A stretch of DNA of 64,000 bases from Thalassobacterium sedimentorum (GTDB taxonomy: Bacteria; Verrucomicrobiota; Verrucomicrobiia; Opitutales; Coraliomargaritaceae): positions 1 through 64,000 of the forward strand of contig NZ_JARXIC010000009.1 of the NCBI RefSeq assembly GCF_031127905.1. Direction: 5' to 3'. The position numbers and the translations under genes are program-made. Below, piece after piece: positions 18,560 to 26,887 of this stretch. The notes under the pieces are model-generated. The model did not search any database, was not told where the DNA came from, and saw only the letters and a list, made by a program, of their open reading frames with translations. Each line of letters begins with the position of its first letter. The first letter of the stretch is position 1.

Positions 18560-19369
18560 TCAATCCACACCGTCCGCCATTTCGTCCGGCGCTTCCAGAA
18601 TTAACAACTGTTCCTGCTTCTCACCAATGTCCTCAAACCTAGGCAGGACATTGATTTTCGGAACATTCACCCCATCGATCTCCATTTCGCCCACTCGTCT
18701 AGCGAAGAAAACTGCTCGTCGTCCTTCACGCAGGCGGAAGCGTGATGAATAAATAACCCGTGTTTCCGGATTACGTACAGCGATCGCAATTGAAGCCTGA
18801 GTACCTCCAATCTCAGTAGGCCAGACTGCCTGCTGCCGAGAAGCAATCGTCTTCGCTTCCGAGCCCACTCGAACAACTAACTCGGTATCAGTCATATTAT
18901 AGAAATGCACATTCGGTTCATCAAACTCGGCCAGTGAGTCATCCATAACGATGACACGATAAAGCGGCTTATTCGACTGCGGATTTGGCACAAACACAAG
19001 TAGTAGCTTGCCTCCAGCTTTTGGCAGTGGCACCTGTGCCACTGGGATGATATCGACTGGTTTATCGCCGGTTTGCTGCTGTGACACAACCTGCTCCCGT
19101 CGTTCGCGAGTTAGCATCAAACCTTCGGAGTCCAGCAGCGCCGTAGTATCTTGGTACAAGGTCATCAAAGGAGGACCGCTATAGCGTATCTGTTCAGAAA
19201 AAGATGACCAGGGCACCTGGATCACCTCATTCACTAATGGGGAGACTAGATCGGCCTCCATCCCCCATCCAAAGGTTCTAAAACTAAGCTGAACGTAATC
19301 TTCTTCCTCAATTTGAGCCGTTGCAATGGAAAGGACAAAGGCCAAGGCCAAAATAGTCAAACTACGCAT
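18560..19369 (-). CDS. Exported protein of unknown function, partner of the pilus-like protein
   Basis: About 269 residues from the ATG at 19369, which starts a clear signal peptide (MRSLTILALAFVLSIATAQ); an in-frame start at 19402 also exists. The mature protein is beta-rich and low in cysteine. VQLSFRTFGWGMEADLV, KLLLVFVPNPQSNKPLYRVI and VHFYNMTDTELVVRVGSEAK look like a beta-sandwich scaffold. No enzyme motif is visible. It follows the 1178-residue pilus-assembly-like gene by about 40 bases, the kind of pairing seen in the Verru_Chthon type of gene cassette, so a structural or assembly role is the best guess. Confidence 0.5.
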   Translation of the reverse strand: MRSLTILALAFVLSIATAQIEEEDYVQLSFRTFGWGMEADLVSPLVNEVIQVPWSSFSEQIRYSGPPLMTLYQDTTALLDSEGLMLTRERREQVVSQQQTGDKPVDIIPVAQVPLPKAGGKLLLVFVPNPQSNKPLYRVIVMDDSLAEFDEPNVHFYNMTDTELVVRVGSEAKTIASRQQAVWPTEIGGTQASIAIAVRNPETRVIYSSRFRLREGRRAVFFARRVGEMEIDGVNVPKINVLPRFEDIGEKQEQLLILEAPDEMADGVD

Positions 19370-19408
19370 ATTCAATTTCAGATTGAGCAACATCATACAC
19401 AAAAGAGA

Positions 19409-22400
19409 TTAAGGCTGAACCCAACGAAAGGAGATAATTTCGTATTTACGCCCAAAACGCTCATTAATCGGATCGAGACTGTTTCTTTGATACTCGCCAT
19501 TTACGGAATTAAAACTGAGAAGCCGATCCTCGGGATTGTCGGAATCGTCCACGTATTGAGGCTTTCGCTGTACCACTGCTTCGCAAATGACCTCCGAGTC
19601 GACCTCATTAGTTGTGGGATCAATAGCACTTCCATATCCACGAATAGTAAATGTGTCAGAGCGAGGCGAGATAAAGGGAGCAATCTGCTGAAGTATGTCT
19701 CCCTGAGTGAGCCAACCTGCGATCCCTTCATAAAAAGAACCTTCGCTTACATCTTCAATAAAGTCACTGCCTGGTCGAATACTAGTCGGAACATCACTCA
19801 AACTAAAACTGCCACTAGTACTTTCCAAAACCGTATTTATACCAGCTTTGTCGATCGCAACTTCCAATGCACTTCGCAGGCCAGCTTCTACGTTACCTCC
19901 GACTAAGCGGCGATTCACGAAATCACTAAGAGACAAGAAGGGCCCCCGCTCTTTGACTTGTTCAACAATTGTTTCCGCCAGACGGTCAATTTCCCCGCTG
20001 CTCAGCTCGCGATATCCTTTCCATTCGTCACTGGCTCCAGCGATCGGCTGCGCCATACGTGAAAACGGAAAAGTTAAGCTACCGCTATGACTACCAGTGA
20101 CAGGATTGAAGCTCAACCCATTCGCCCCTGAAAGAATCGCCTTCCATGCCTCAACTGACGTACTGTTGATATTAAAAGCGCCGTTCACAAAAAAATTCTG
20201 AGCTGCGAACCGAGGATGATTCAGGCCTGTTCCTGTAGCTTCTGAGCTGTAACGATAACGACTATTATACAACGGACCTTCAGATGTAACGAGGTCAGCG
20301 GCAACCAACTCTCGAGTATGACCGGAAAAGTAATATGCATCCCAGACCGATTGATTAAGAAGAAAGCTCTGGTCGAGCGGCAGCAGCTCGCCTCCCCTTG
20401 TGTCTGAAAAAGAACTGGCGCTAGGATACAGACTTCCAGTATCTGCTACCCGCGGATTAGCAATCCCATTACTAATACCATAACTATGGCTAGAACTGTA
20501 TTCAGCAACTGGAAGATGCTGTAAAGCTCCAAGCGACAATACGCCAACAGATCGCTGTGGGACATCAAAATAAGAAAGCGATGACTGACCGGTAACATCG
20601 ATCCCCGACCCGAAAAATGCGCCTTCTCCCGAGAATGTAAGGGAGATCTCCGGAACATGCATATCAATAGAACCTGCCAAGTCATAATGGCGATAGCTAC
20701 CGATTGCCCCAAATGAAGAATTACCTCCAGTTGCTGGATCGATGGAACTAGGACCACTGAAAGGAGCACGAAAGTTTTGACCGACATTCCATCGATTTCG
20801 AATAAAGAATCCAGCGTTTGAACTCTGCATGACGTTATCAACATATTCAAACCCACTTCCCAAAACGACATCGACCGAAAATGCATTAGGAAACATGTAG
20901 CTCACATCATCAATACCAGTACCACCGATCGTAAAGATATCATGCCGCTGTATTGAACTCGGCCCATCGTAACGGTTTTGGTTCGGATTTGATGCGATGA
21001 TGTCGTAACTAAGCGAGACGTAATCGTCTTGGTCATACAGATCTGAAGGGTCACTATTCAACCTCAGCCCCACTGCGACCCTGAAGGGGTTTCTTTTAGC
21101 TGAATCATTTTTCCCGAGATCCATATTTATTTGAAAGCTTCCGGCTTCGAAATAATCGTAAGCGTCACTCGGGTCGTTGCCTGAAGCTAGATAAGGCTTT
21201 GCAGAAGCCTCGTCCACAACTTGAGTCCATGTCGAGCTCGCACGCAGCCCAGTATCAAATTTGGCTGCCTTAGGATCAATCGGAAACGCTCCAAGCTCCA
21301 ACTCATTGCGTCCATCGTAAGCTTCTTCGTCATTGTGAATCCCAAAAGCGAGCACCTGCCCAGGTGCCATTTCGACCGAAGGTAAGCGGAAGGAGTATCC
21401 AGTATAGCCTTCATTCGAATCTAAAGGGTCTACTAGCCGAGTCAGCCCAGGCAATTCCATCAGGTCACCTCCGCCAACCTGTTGATCCAGCGAGACTCCC
21501 ATATCGTTAATAATCGGATTCGGCCCCAACAACTCATCGAGAACACCTGCAATACTACCCGAGGACTTCAAGCCCTTACGCCACAGGCTTCCGAGGAAAA
21601 AACCTTCATCTTTAATTAACAGATCTACATATGCGTTCGAGGGTATCTGCACGGGCACGCTATAGGGGTTCCAAAGAACCACTATTGGAGCAGGAAAAAG
21701 TAGAAAACGATCCCCTCCTGAGTTACGTTCAAAAAGCGGCTGTAGGTTCAGTACATATCGAGTAATAACTGGGAAGATGCCAGATCCATCGGCCGAATGC
21801 CCACGAAGTTCAACCGAGTCAGAAATACGGTCACCCAATTGATAGTAATCAATAAGCTGCTCCCAAGTCGGCGCATTCGGAGTCGGATGTGAGCTAGAAC
21901 CCGTCGGATACTCCGCCAAAGCATGGCGACCATCTCCCCTCGAATACGAGGCAATTTCATAAATTGACGGATCAAAATTGGTGGAATCTGCCTCGCGCAG
22001 TAAGACGCTTAAATCCGTCTTGAAGCCACCTCGTAAGGTATCAGTCAATAAACCATGGCTCTCCATCGTCATATCATGTGCTAGTAAATCAAGCGCGTTT
22101 TGAATATCCTCCGATGATCCTGAGAGCTCATCGACCAGGCTCAACTCATTGATATGTCGCAAACACTCAATATCCGGACCAACATTTCCGAAATTATTGA
22201 AAATATCTCCTGCCGTGCCCATCGCTTCGATCGCGTTTCTTTGACTGACCATGAAGCTGGCACGCTGGCGAGCTTCGGTCGCTCCTGAATCCCGCGCCGG
22301 ATCATAGAGCGAAGCATCCGCCTTAATACCCTCATCGCTCAACCACCACGCAGTCCGCCCCGTCAAACCGTTGCGGCCCTCAATCTCAAGGCTCTCCACT

Positions 22401-22945
22401 ATAACCTCATGACTCTGAGCAATTCCAGTAAAATTAGCTCCAAAAATAGTAACCGCGTTATCCCCCGAAATGCCTGTTCTAGGGTCAGGGTTTTCACCAG
22501 AGACCAGCCACCCCAGGAATCGCTGATCGGCACGATTTGAATAATCGTAATACGCATCTGTGGACGCAGGTAAGGAATTCAAAAAATTCACGTCAACCGA
22601 TGCATCCCACACCCCGATCCAATTAGGATGCTCAATGCCTTCGACTAAAGCTGTAGACGCATCACTATCGTCAAGCGCGGCACGAGCTGTAACTCTCTGA
22701 TCGACACCGCTGAGCGATTGTAATTCGCCCAAGGCAACGTACAGTCCTAGCAATGCATTCTGCCGAGCTCGGAGCAACTGTTGATCTGACGAGCTCAGTC
22801 TAGTCTCCACCTGCACTTGAACCGATAAAGTCAAGAGCAAGATCAAAACGAAGGACATGAGTAATAACGAGATAACCAATGCAAACCCCTGTTTCCCGAG
22901 TGTCTCCTCATCGTATTTAGCTAACATTGTTTTTTTTAAAATCAT
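19409..22945 (-). CDS. Large pilus-assembly-like protein (Verru_Chthon cassette protein A-like)
   Basis: 1178 residues. The N-terminus GKQGFALVISLLLMSFVLIL (about 17-36) is a PilX-type start with one hydrophobic helix, then QVQVETRLSSSDQQLLRARQ, the type IV pilus minor-pilin accessory pattern. The remainder is a very long exported region with many repeated words such as YFSGHTRELVAADLVTSEGP, FFVNGAFNINSTSVEAWKAI and ERGPFLSLSDFVNRRL. This combination matches Verru_Chthon cassette protein A, known from Verrucomicrobiota. Cassette proteins B-D are not seen beside it; only the 269-residue exported protein follows. It begins 3 bases after the Gfo/Idh stop codon, so it is coupled to the sugar-metabolism genes. 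Confidence 0.7.
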   Translation of the reverse strand: MILKKTMLAKYDEETLGKQGFALVISLLLMSFVLILLLTLSVQVQVETRLSSSDQQLLRARQNALLGLYVALGELQSLSGVDQRVTARAALDDSDASTALVEGIEHPNWIGVWDASVDVNFLNSLPASTDAYYDYSNRADQRFLGWLVSGENPDPRTGISGDNAVTIFGANFTGIAQSHEVIVESLEIEGRNGLTGRTAWWLSDEGIKADASLYDPARDSGATEARQRASFMVSQRNAIEAMGTAGDIFNNFGNVGPDIECLRHINELSLVDELSGSSEDIQNALDLLAHDMTMESHGLLTDTLRGGFKTDLSVLLREADSTNFDPSIYEIASYSRGDGRHALAEYPTGSSSHPTPNAPTWEQLIDYYQLGDRISDSVELRGHSADGSGIFPVITRYVLNLQPLFERNSGGDRFLLFPAPIVVLWNPYSVPVQIPSNAYVDLLIKDEGFFLGSLWRKGLKSSGSIAGVLDELLGPNPIINDMGVSLDQQVGGGDLMELPGLTRLVDPLDSNEGYTGYSFRLPSVEMAPGQVLAFGIHNDEEAYDGRNELELGAFPIDPKAAKFDTGLRASSTWTQVVDEASAKPYLASGNDPSDAYDYFEAGSFQINMDLGKNDSAKRNPFRVAVGLRLNSDPSDLYDQDDYVSLSYDIIASNPNQNRYDGPSSIQRHDIFTIGGTGIDDVSYMFPNAFSVDVVLGSGFEYVDNVMQSSNAGFFIRNRWNVGQNFRAPFSGPSSIDPATGGNSSFGAIGSYRHYDLAGSIDMHVPEISLTFSGEGAFFGSGIDVTGQSSLSYFDVPQRSVGVLSLGALQHLPVAEYSSSHSYGISNGIANPRVADTGSLYPSASSFSDTRGGELLPLDQSFLLNQSVWDAYYFSGHTRELVAADLVTSEGPLYNSRYRYSSEATGTGLNHPRFAAQNFFVNGAFNINSTSVEAWKAILSGANGLSFNPVTGSHSGSLTFPFSRMAQPIAGASDEWKGYRELSSGEIDRLAETIVEQVKERGPFLSLSDFVNRRLVGGNVEAGLRSALEVAIDKAGINTVLESTSGSFSLSDVPTSIRPGSDFIEDVSEGSFYEGIAGWLTQGDILQQIAPFISPRSDTFTIRGYGSAIDPTTNEVDSEVICEAVVQRKPQYVDDSDNPEDRLLSFNSVNGEYQRNSLDPINERFGRKYEIISFRWVQP

Positions 22946-22948
22946 TTC

Positions 22949-24082
22949 CTATGTAGTCACCTGACAGAGTTCGTCACAAGTCATGCGATCATCGATAATC
23001 TCCTCTAAGCCTCGATCCTTTAGTATTTGATCTACGCGCACAGGTATTCCCCCGTTCAATGAACGCTCCATCGCTTCTAAAATCGCCACGACGTAAAGCC
23101 CGTTGACTAGACTTGGCTCAGGTGGCGAATCGGAATCCAAGCTGTAGGCGAAGTGCTCCAGGTAATTTTGAAACTCACCTGCATGATATTTTGAGCCGCC
23201 CCAGCGAAAATAATATCCTGAACTATCAACATGAGTTTCGCAGGTAGGCTCCTGCCCATCAAAAGCAGTAAAATAATCAAACCGAGGAAATGTAGCCGTG
23301 CTGATACCGTCATTGCCACGCAGCATACATTCGGTCGTTGGCGAAGCTTTTGGATGCGCAAGTGGAGTGCCATACATCCCTGTAACTCGACCCAATACCC
23401 CAGCCTTACTTTTAAGCACAAAATGAAAACAATCTGGAACTTTAGATCCAAGACGTGCTCCAGCCTGACTGAGCAATCCATAACCGTAGACCTCTTCAAT
23501 CTCCCCCAGATACCAATAAACCAAGTCAACAGGATGCCCCAGGCCAGAATAGAGCCAATTAACTTCTCCGTTTTTTCCACGCGCTCCTGCTGACCCCTTT
23601 CGCTTGTCACCGTTATAATGCGCTTCGCAGGAAACAAGCTGCCCGTTCGCACCGCGCTCGAAGTCTCGTCGTTGCCGCTGTAAGGTATGGAAAAATCGAG
23701 TACTGTTCCCAACCAACAGTTGCTTACCGCTTCCACGTTGAGCGGCCAAAAGCTCGCAACCTCGTTCGAGATTATCAACAAGTGGCTTGGTGCAAACCAC
23801 ATGTTTTCCAGCCGAAAAAGCCATCAGGATATGTTCGGTATGCATCGGATCGGGTGTAAATATACCGATCACATCGATATCCTCACGCTGTAACATCTCA
23901 GCATACGATGTCGTATACTCTGCGATGCTGAACTCTTGCTGACGTTGCCGACAAAGCTCCGCATCCAAATCACAAATACAGGCAACTTCCCAACGATCAC
24001 TCAAAAGCGCCGCAGACAAAATACTCCTGCCTTCTCCCAAACCAAGCACACCAATCCGGTAACATTGTGTCTTTTTATTCAT
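22949..24082 (-). CDS. Gfo/Idh/MocA family oxidoreductase
   Basis: 377 residues, cytosolic. YRIGVLGLGEGRSILSAALL (8-27) is the N-terminal NAD(P)-binding Rossmann turn. ICDLDAELC ends the second strand, and GIFTPDPMHTEHILMAFSAG followed by KHVVCTKPLVDN has the family's (E)KP motif, here with T in place of E. The C-terminal half has the family's alpha/beta substrate domain (GLGHPVDLVYWYLGEIEEVY). Such enzymes oxidise, reduce or epimerise sugar C-OH groups or remove glycosidic groups redox-assisted. It lies between the symporter gene (18-base gap) and the pilus-like gene and probably acts on the imported sugar. Confidence 0.88.
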   Translation of the reverse strand: MNKKTQCYRIGVLGLGEGRSILSAALLSDRWEVACICDLDAELCRQRQQEFSIAEYTTSYAEMLQREDIDVIGIFTPDPMHTEHILMAFSAGKHVVCTKPLVDNLERGCELLAAQRGSGKQLLVGNSTRFFHTLQRQRRDFERGANGQLVSCEAHYNGDKRKGSAGARGKNGEVNWLYSGLGHPVDLVYWYLGEIEEVYGYGLLSQAGARLGSKVPDCFHFVLKSKAGVLGRVTGMYGTPLAHPKASPTTECMLRGNDGISTATFPRFDYFTAFDGQEPTCETHVDSSGYYFRWGGSKYHAGEFQNYLEHFAYSLDSDSPPEPSLVNGLYVVAILEAMERSLNGGIPVRVDQILKDRGLEEIIDDRMTCDELCQVTT

Positions 24083-24100
24083 ATCCTTTATGATGTCTTC

Positions 24101-25546
24101 TCAATCGCGATTTTTAGCGCTATCGCGCGCCGCTCCTCGTCGAGCCTCGAGGTCCGCTCGAATCGCAAGCATTCGTTCCTTTGTAAGAGGATATTGCATC
24201 AATAACAACATGGCTACTCCGTAGCCAACAATTGGAAAGCCAACATAGATCCATTTCATCGTAATCAACGTCATTGGCGACTGTATCAATAAATCCGCAT
24301 CAAAGCCAGACGCGCTGAGAGCGAAGCCTCCTAACAAGGCTCCCAATGTGCCAGCTGCCTTAGATAAGAAAGCATTTACTGCCGCGAGCGAGCCCTCTCG
24401 CCTAAAACCATTCACATGCTCGTCAGCATCGGCAACATCGGCCATAATCGATCCAAGCAGCAGCCAGAAAGTACCGACTCCGACTGCATTCAACGCTACA
24501 GGTATTAGCGTCAACCAAGGCCAAGCCGGTGAAATCAGAAAAATAGCAAGCAACCACCCAACAAGCGCTGAACCAACACCAAATATCGCGACTCGTTTTT
24601 TATCCGACTCAACAAAAAAACGACTAATTGCCAGAACCGTAATCAAGCCCAAGATAGAGCCCAAGCTACCGATCCAACCAAAAAAAGCCGCTCCTTGCAA
24701 TTTATCACCACCGAAAAGGTAATAGACACCCAAATGAGTTCCGAAAAGCATATAGACCGTCCCCGCAAAAACACAACTTAAGGTAAAGCTACAAACCAAT
24801 AGATAAGTCTTATTAGAGAACGAGAGTTTAAGCGATTCAATGAATGTCTGCCGTCCTTCCTCCTTTGCGATCCTCTGATAACGCTCTTTGCAAAAGATTG
24901 CCGGCATAATCCCACAGAGAATAAAGCCGAAACCGAAGAAAATCCCGACCACTCGAAGCCCCTGCGCTTCATTCTCCCAAATGTCCATTTGAGTGAGTGA
25001 GAACATCCAAGGTAACACAAACAATGTAACCTTAATCATGACCGAAAACCAAGTCATGAGACGAGTCCGCTCAGCATAGTCGGGCGTAAGCTCCCATGCT
25101 AACGCATCGGTAGGCACTGTTACCATGGTGAATCCCGTATAGAAAAGAAGACTAAAGCCGATGAAATATATTGTCTTTGCTGTCTCGGACCAATCTGGGC
25201 GCGCCTGCCACAGCAGCATAAACATAAGTCCTCCCATAATGGCTCCAACAAAAATCCAAGGTCGACGACGCCCCCACCGACTGCGCGTATTATCTGAAAG
25301 CCATCCAACCAAAGGATCGGTTACCCCATCATACAAACGCATCAATGCAAAAACGAGTCCAATAACCGCAGGGTCCAAACCTAAGATAATACCGTAAGCA
25401 GGAAATGCGAACATATTCATCCCATTATTCCCCAACTGTTGGGCAAAAGCACGCAAACCAAAGGATAACTTTTCAATAATGGGGATCCGATCCACATCCG
25501 CGGTGGAATTTTTACTCAACAATGACATAATATTGGGGGAGGGCAA
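24101..25546 (-). CDS. GPH-family sugar:cation symporter
   Basis: 481 residues with about 12 hydrophobic segments and no signal peptide. KLSFGLRAFAQQLGNNGMN, LMRLYDGVTDPLVGWLSDNT and RSRWGRRRPWIFVGA are the signature loops of the glycoside-pentoside-hexuronide:cation symporter family (MFS_2), which couples sodium or proton flow to uptake of glycosides. The family's PxLVGWxSDxTRSRWGRRRPW pattern is complete. It is the first gene of the long minus-strand operon. Because the island has no SusC/SusD genes, this is the only visible importer, probably for mono- or small oligosaccharides, including sulfated ones. Confidence 0.9.
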   Translation of the reverse strand: MPSPNIMSLLSKNSTADVDRIPIIEKLSFGLRAFAQQLGNNGMNMFAFPAYGIILGLDPAVIGLVFALMRLYDGVTDPLVGWLSDNTRSRWGRRRPWIFVGAIMGGLMFMLLWQARPDWSETAKTIYFIGFSLLFYTGFTMVTVPTDALAWELTPDYAERTRLMTWFSVMIKVTLFVLPWMFSLTQMDIWENEAQGLRVVGIFFGFGFILCGIMPAIFCKERYQRIAKEEGRQTFIESLKLSFSNKTYLLVCSFTLSCVFAGTVYMLFGTHLGVYYLFGGDKLQGAAFFGWIGSLGSILGLITVLAISRFFVESDKKRVAIFGVGSALVGWLLAIFLISPAWPWLTLIPVALNAVGVGTFWLLLGSIMADVADADEHVNGFRREGSLAAVNAFLSKAAGTLGALLGGFALSASGFDADLLIQSPMTLITMKWIYVGFPIVGYGVAMLLLMQYPLTKERMLAIRADLEARRGAARDSAKNRD

Positions 25547-25636
25547 AGTAACGGCAGAGCATAACTCAAACTCTACTCTCCCCCCAAAGAAAGGACACAG
25601 AAAAACCTGTCAATGAAAAACTAACAGCAATTAATT

Positions 25637-25656
25637 GTTAATTATTGAAAATTAAC
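25637..25656. promoter_or_regulatory. AT-rich inverted repeat upstream of the symporter gene
   Basis: GTTAAT (25637-25642) and ATTAAC (25651-25656) flank TATTGAAA, about 90-110 bases before the symporter start codon. It includes TGAAAATTAA (25646-25655), sharing 10 bases with the motif at 14332 and 26811. A LacI-family operator is a possibility. A further palindrome, CAATTAATTG, lies at 25628-25637. Confidence 0.3.
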
Positions 25657-25733
25657 ACACACACAGATGAGCCAAATGATCCATAGAGCACAAATCTGCC
25701 CTACGGTACCGCCACCACAGACCACTAAGCAAG

Positions 25734-26786
25734 CTATCTGGAATTCAAGCTCGGCATTATTAATGTGCGACTTCGCGCCAGGTCATCACGATTCTCACAA
25801 CGCCAAAGTAATTGAGCAACACTCATCCTGCCAACTGACTCGAAGTGCACGTCGATCGAAGTAAATTCGATTGGCAAACTCTCTCGAATACGTCGCAAAT
25901 TATTACAGCTCACAATCTCCAACTCACGCCCCGGAATAATCCCCAATTCCGATAGGCGAAAATAGACAGACCGTAAAGTTTCATCGCTATCAACAAATAA
26001 AGCCGTCGGCGGATTCGAACAATCAATAAAGCTCTCCTGAATCCAATTACCTATAACTGAATAGTTCTCATTCCGCCCCGATGAGATTTCGTCATTCAAG
26101 GTTTTAGTCAGCGTCCAACGCACATCTGGACGTTCGGACATTTCGTGGCGAAAACCCTCCTCTCGAAAATAATTTACTCGATCGTTAGGACTAAACATTA
26201 ACATCGCAATATTGACATGACCATTCTCTAACAAGTGCCGAGCCGCCATAGCACCAACCTCACGATGATCAGGACGCACTTCATCACACCACAAAGATGA
26301 CTCGCGAGCCGTCATCATACGACAACAAGTATATTTGCGCAACTCATCCTGCACAGCCACAGAGGGCTCTCCACCGAGCCAAAGGACGCCGACCACATCC
26401 CTCCCCCCAGAACTCAAAGCAGGTAGACCTTCCGCCTTAGTGCTCAAAATATCATAAGAGACCCGAATCCCCGCATCTGCTGCAGCGCGAGAGACTCCTT
26501 CTTTAATTGGCAATAATGTATAATTCTGCTCCAGAACCTCAATGTCGGGATCAATAAAATGCAAAAACTTAATAACCCCCTCCGCACCAGCAGAACGAAG
26601 CCGTGGTCCCGGACGCCCACGAGACAAGCTAAATTCCAAATCCTTAGCAGCATCCAGCACACGAGCACGAGTGTCACCGTGCACCTTACCTTGACCATTC
26701 AAAACCCTGGAAACTGTTGTCACTGAAACTCCTGCCCTTTCAGCAACGTCGACAATCGATTTAGTTTTTCTTTTTTTATTAGACAT
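25734..26786 (-). CDS. LacI/GalR-family transcriptional regulator
   Basis: About 350 residues from the ATG at 26786 (MSNKKRKTKSIVDVAERAGV); an upstream ATG at 26813 is less likely. The N-terminal helix-turn-helix is complete: SIVDVAERAGVSVTTVSRVL followed by NGQGKVHGDTRARVLDAAKDL with the hinge region. The remainder is the periplasmic-binding-protein-like ligand domain (GVLWLGGEP, FVDSDETLRSVYFRLSELGI, VSCNN, FTSIDVHFESVGRMSVAQLL). It is divergent from the sulfatase gene at 26888 with a 101-base shared promoter region and lies upstream of the symporter operon, so it most likely controls both in response to a sugar from the polysaccharide. Confidence 0.92.
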   Translation of the reverse strand: MSNKKRKTKSIVDVAERAGVSVTTVSRVLNGQGKVHGDTRARVLDAAKDLEFSLSRGRPGPRLRSAGAEGVIKFLHFIDPDIEVLEQNYTLLPIKEGVSRAAADAGIRVSYDILSTKAEGLPALSSGGRDVVGVLWLGGEPSVAVQDELRKYTCCRMMTARESSLWCDEVRPDHREVGAMAARHLLENGHVNIAMLMFSPNDRVNYFREEGFRHEMSERPDVRWTLTKTLNDEISSGRNENYSVIGNWIQESFIDCSNPPTALFVDSDETLRSVYFRLSELGIIPGRELEIVSCNNLRRIRESLPIEFTSIDVHFESVGRMSVAQLLWRCENRDDLARSRTLIMPSLNSR

Positions 26787-26887
26787 CACCAACAGAAATA
26801 TGCACATTTTCATTAATTTTCAAGAATTTCCTACAATAAAATAATAACTAGGCTTAGAGCGAGCACCCAAAACAACTAGCTCCGAAT

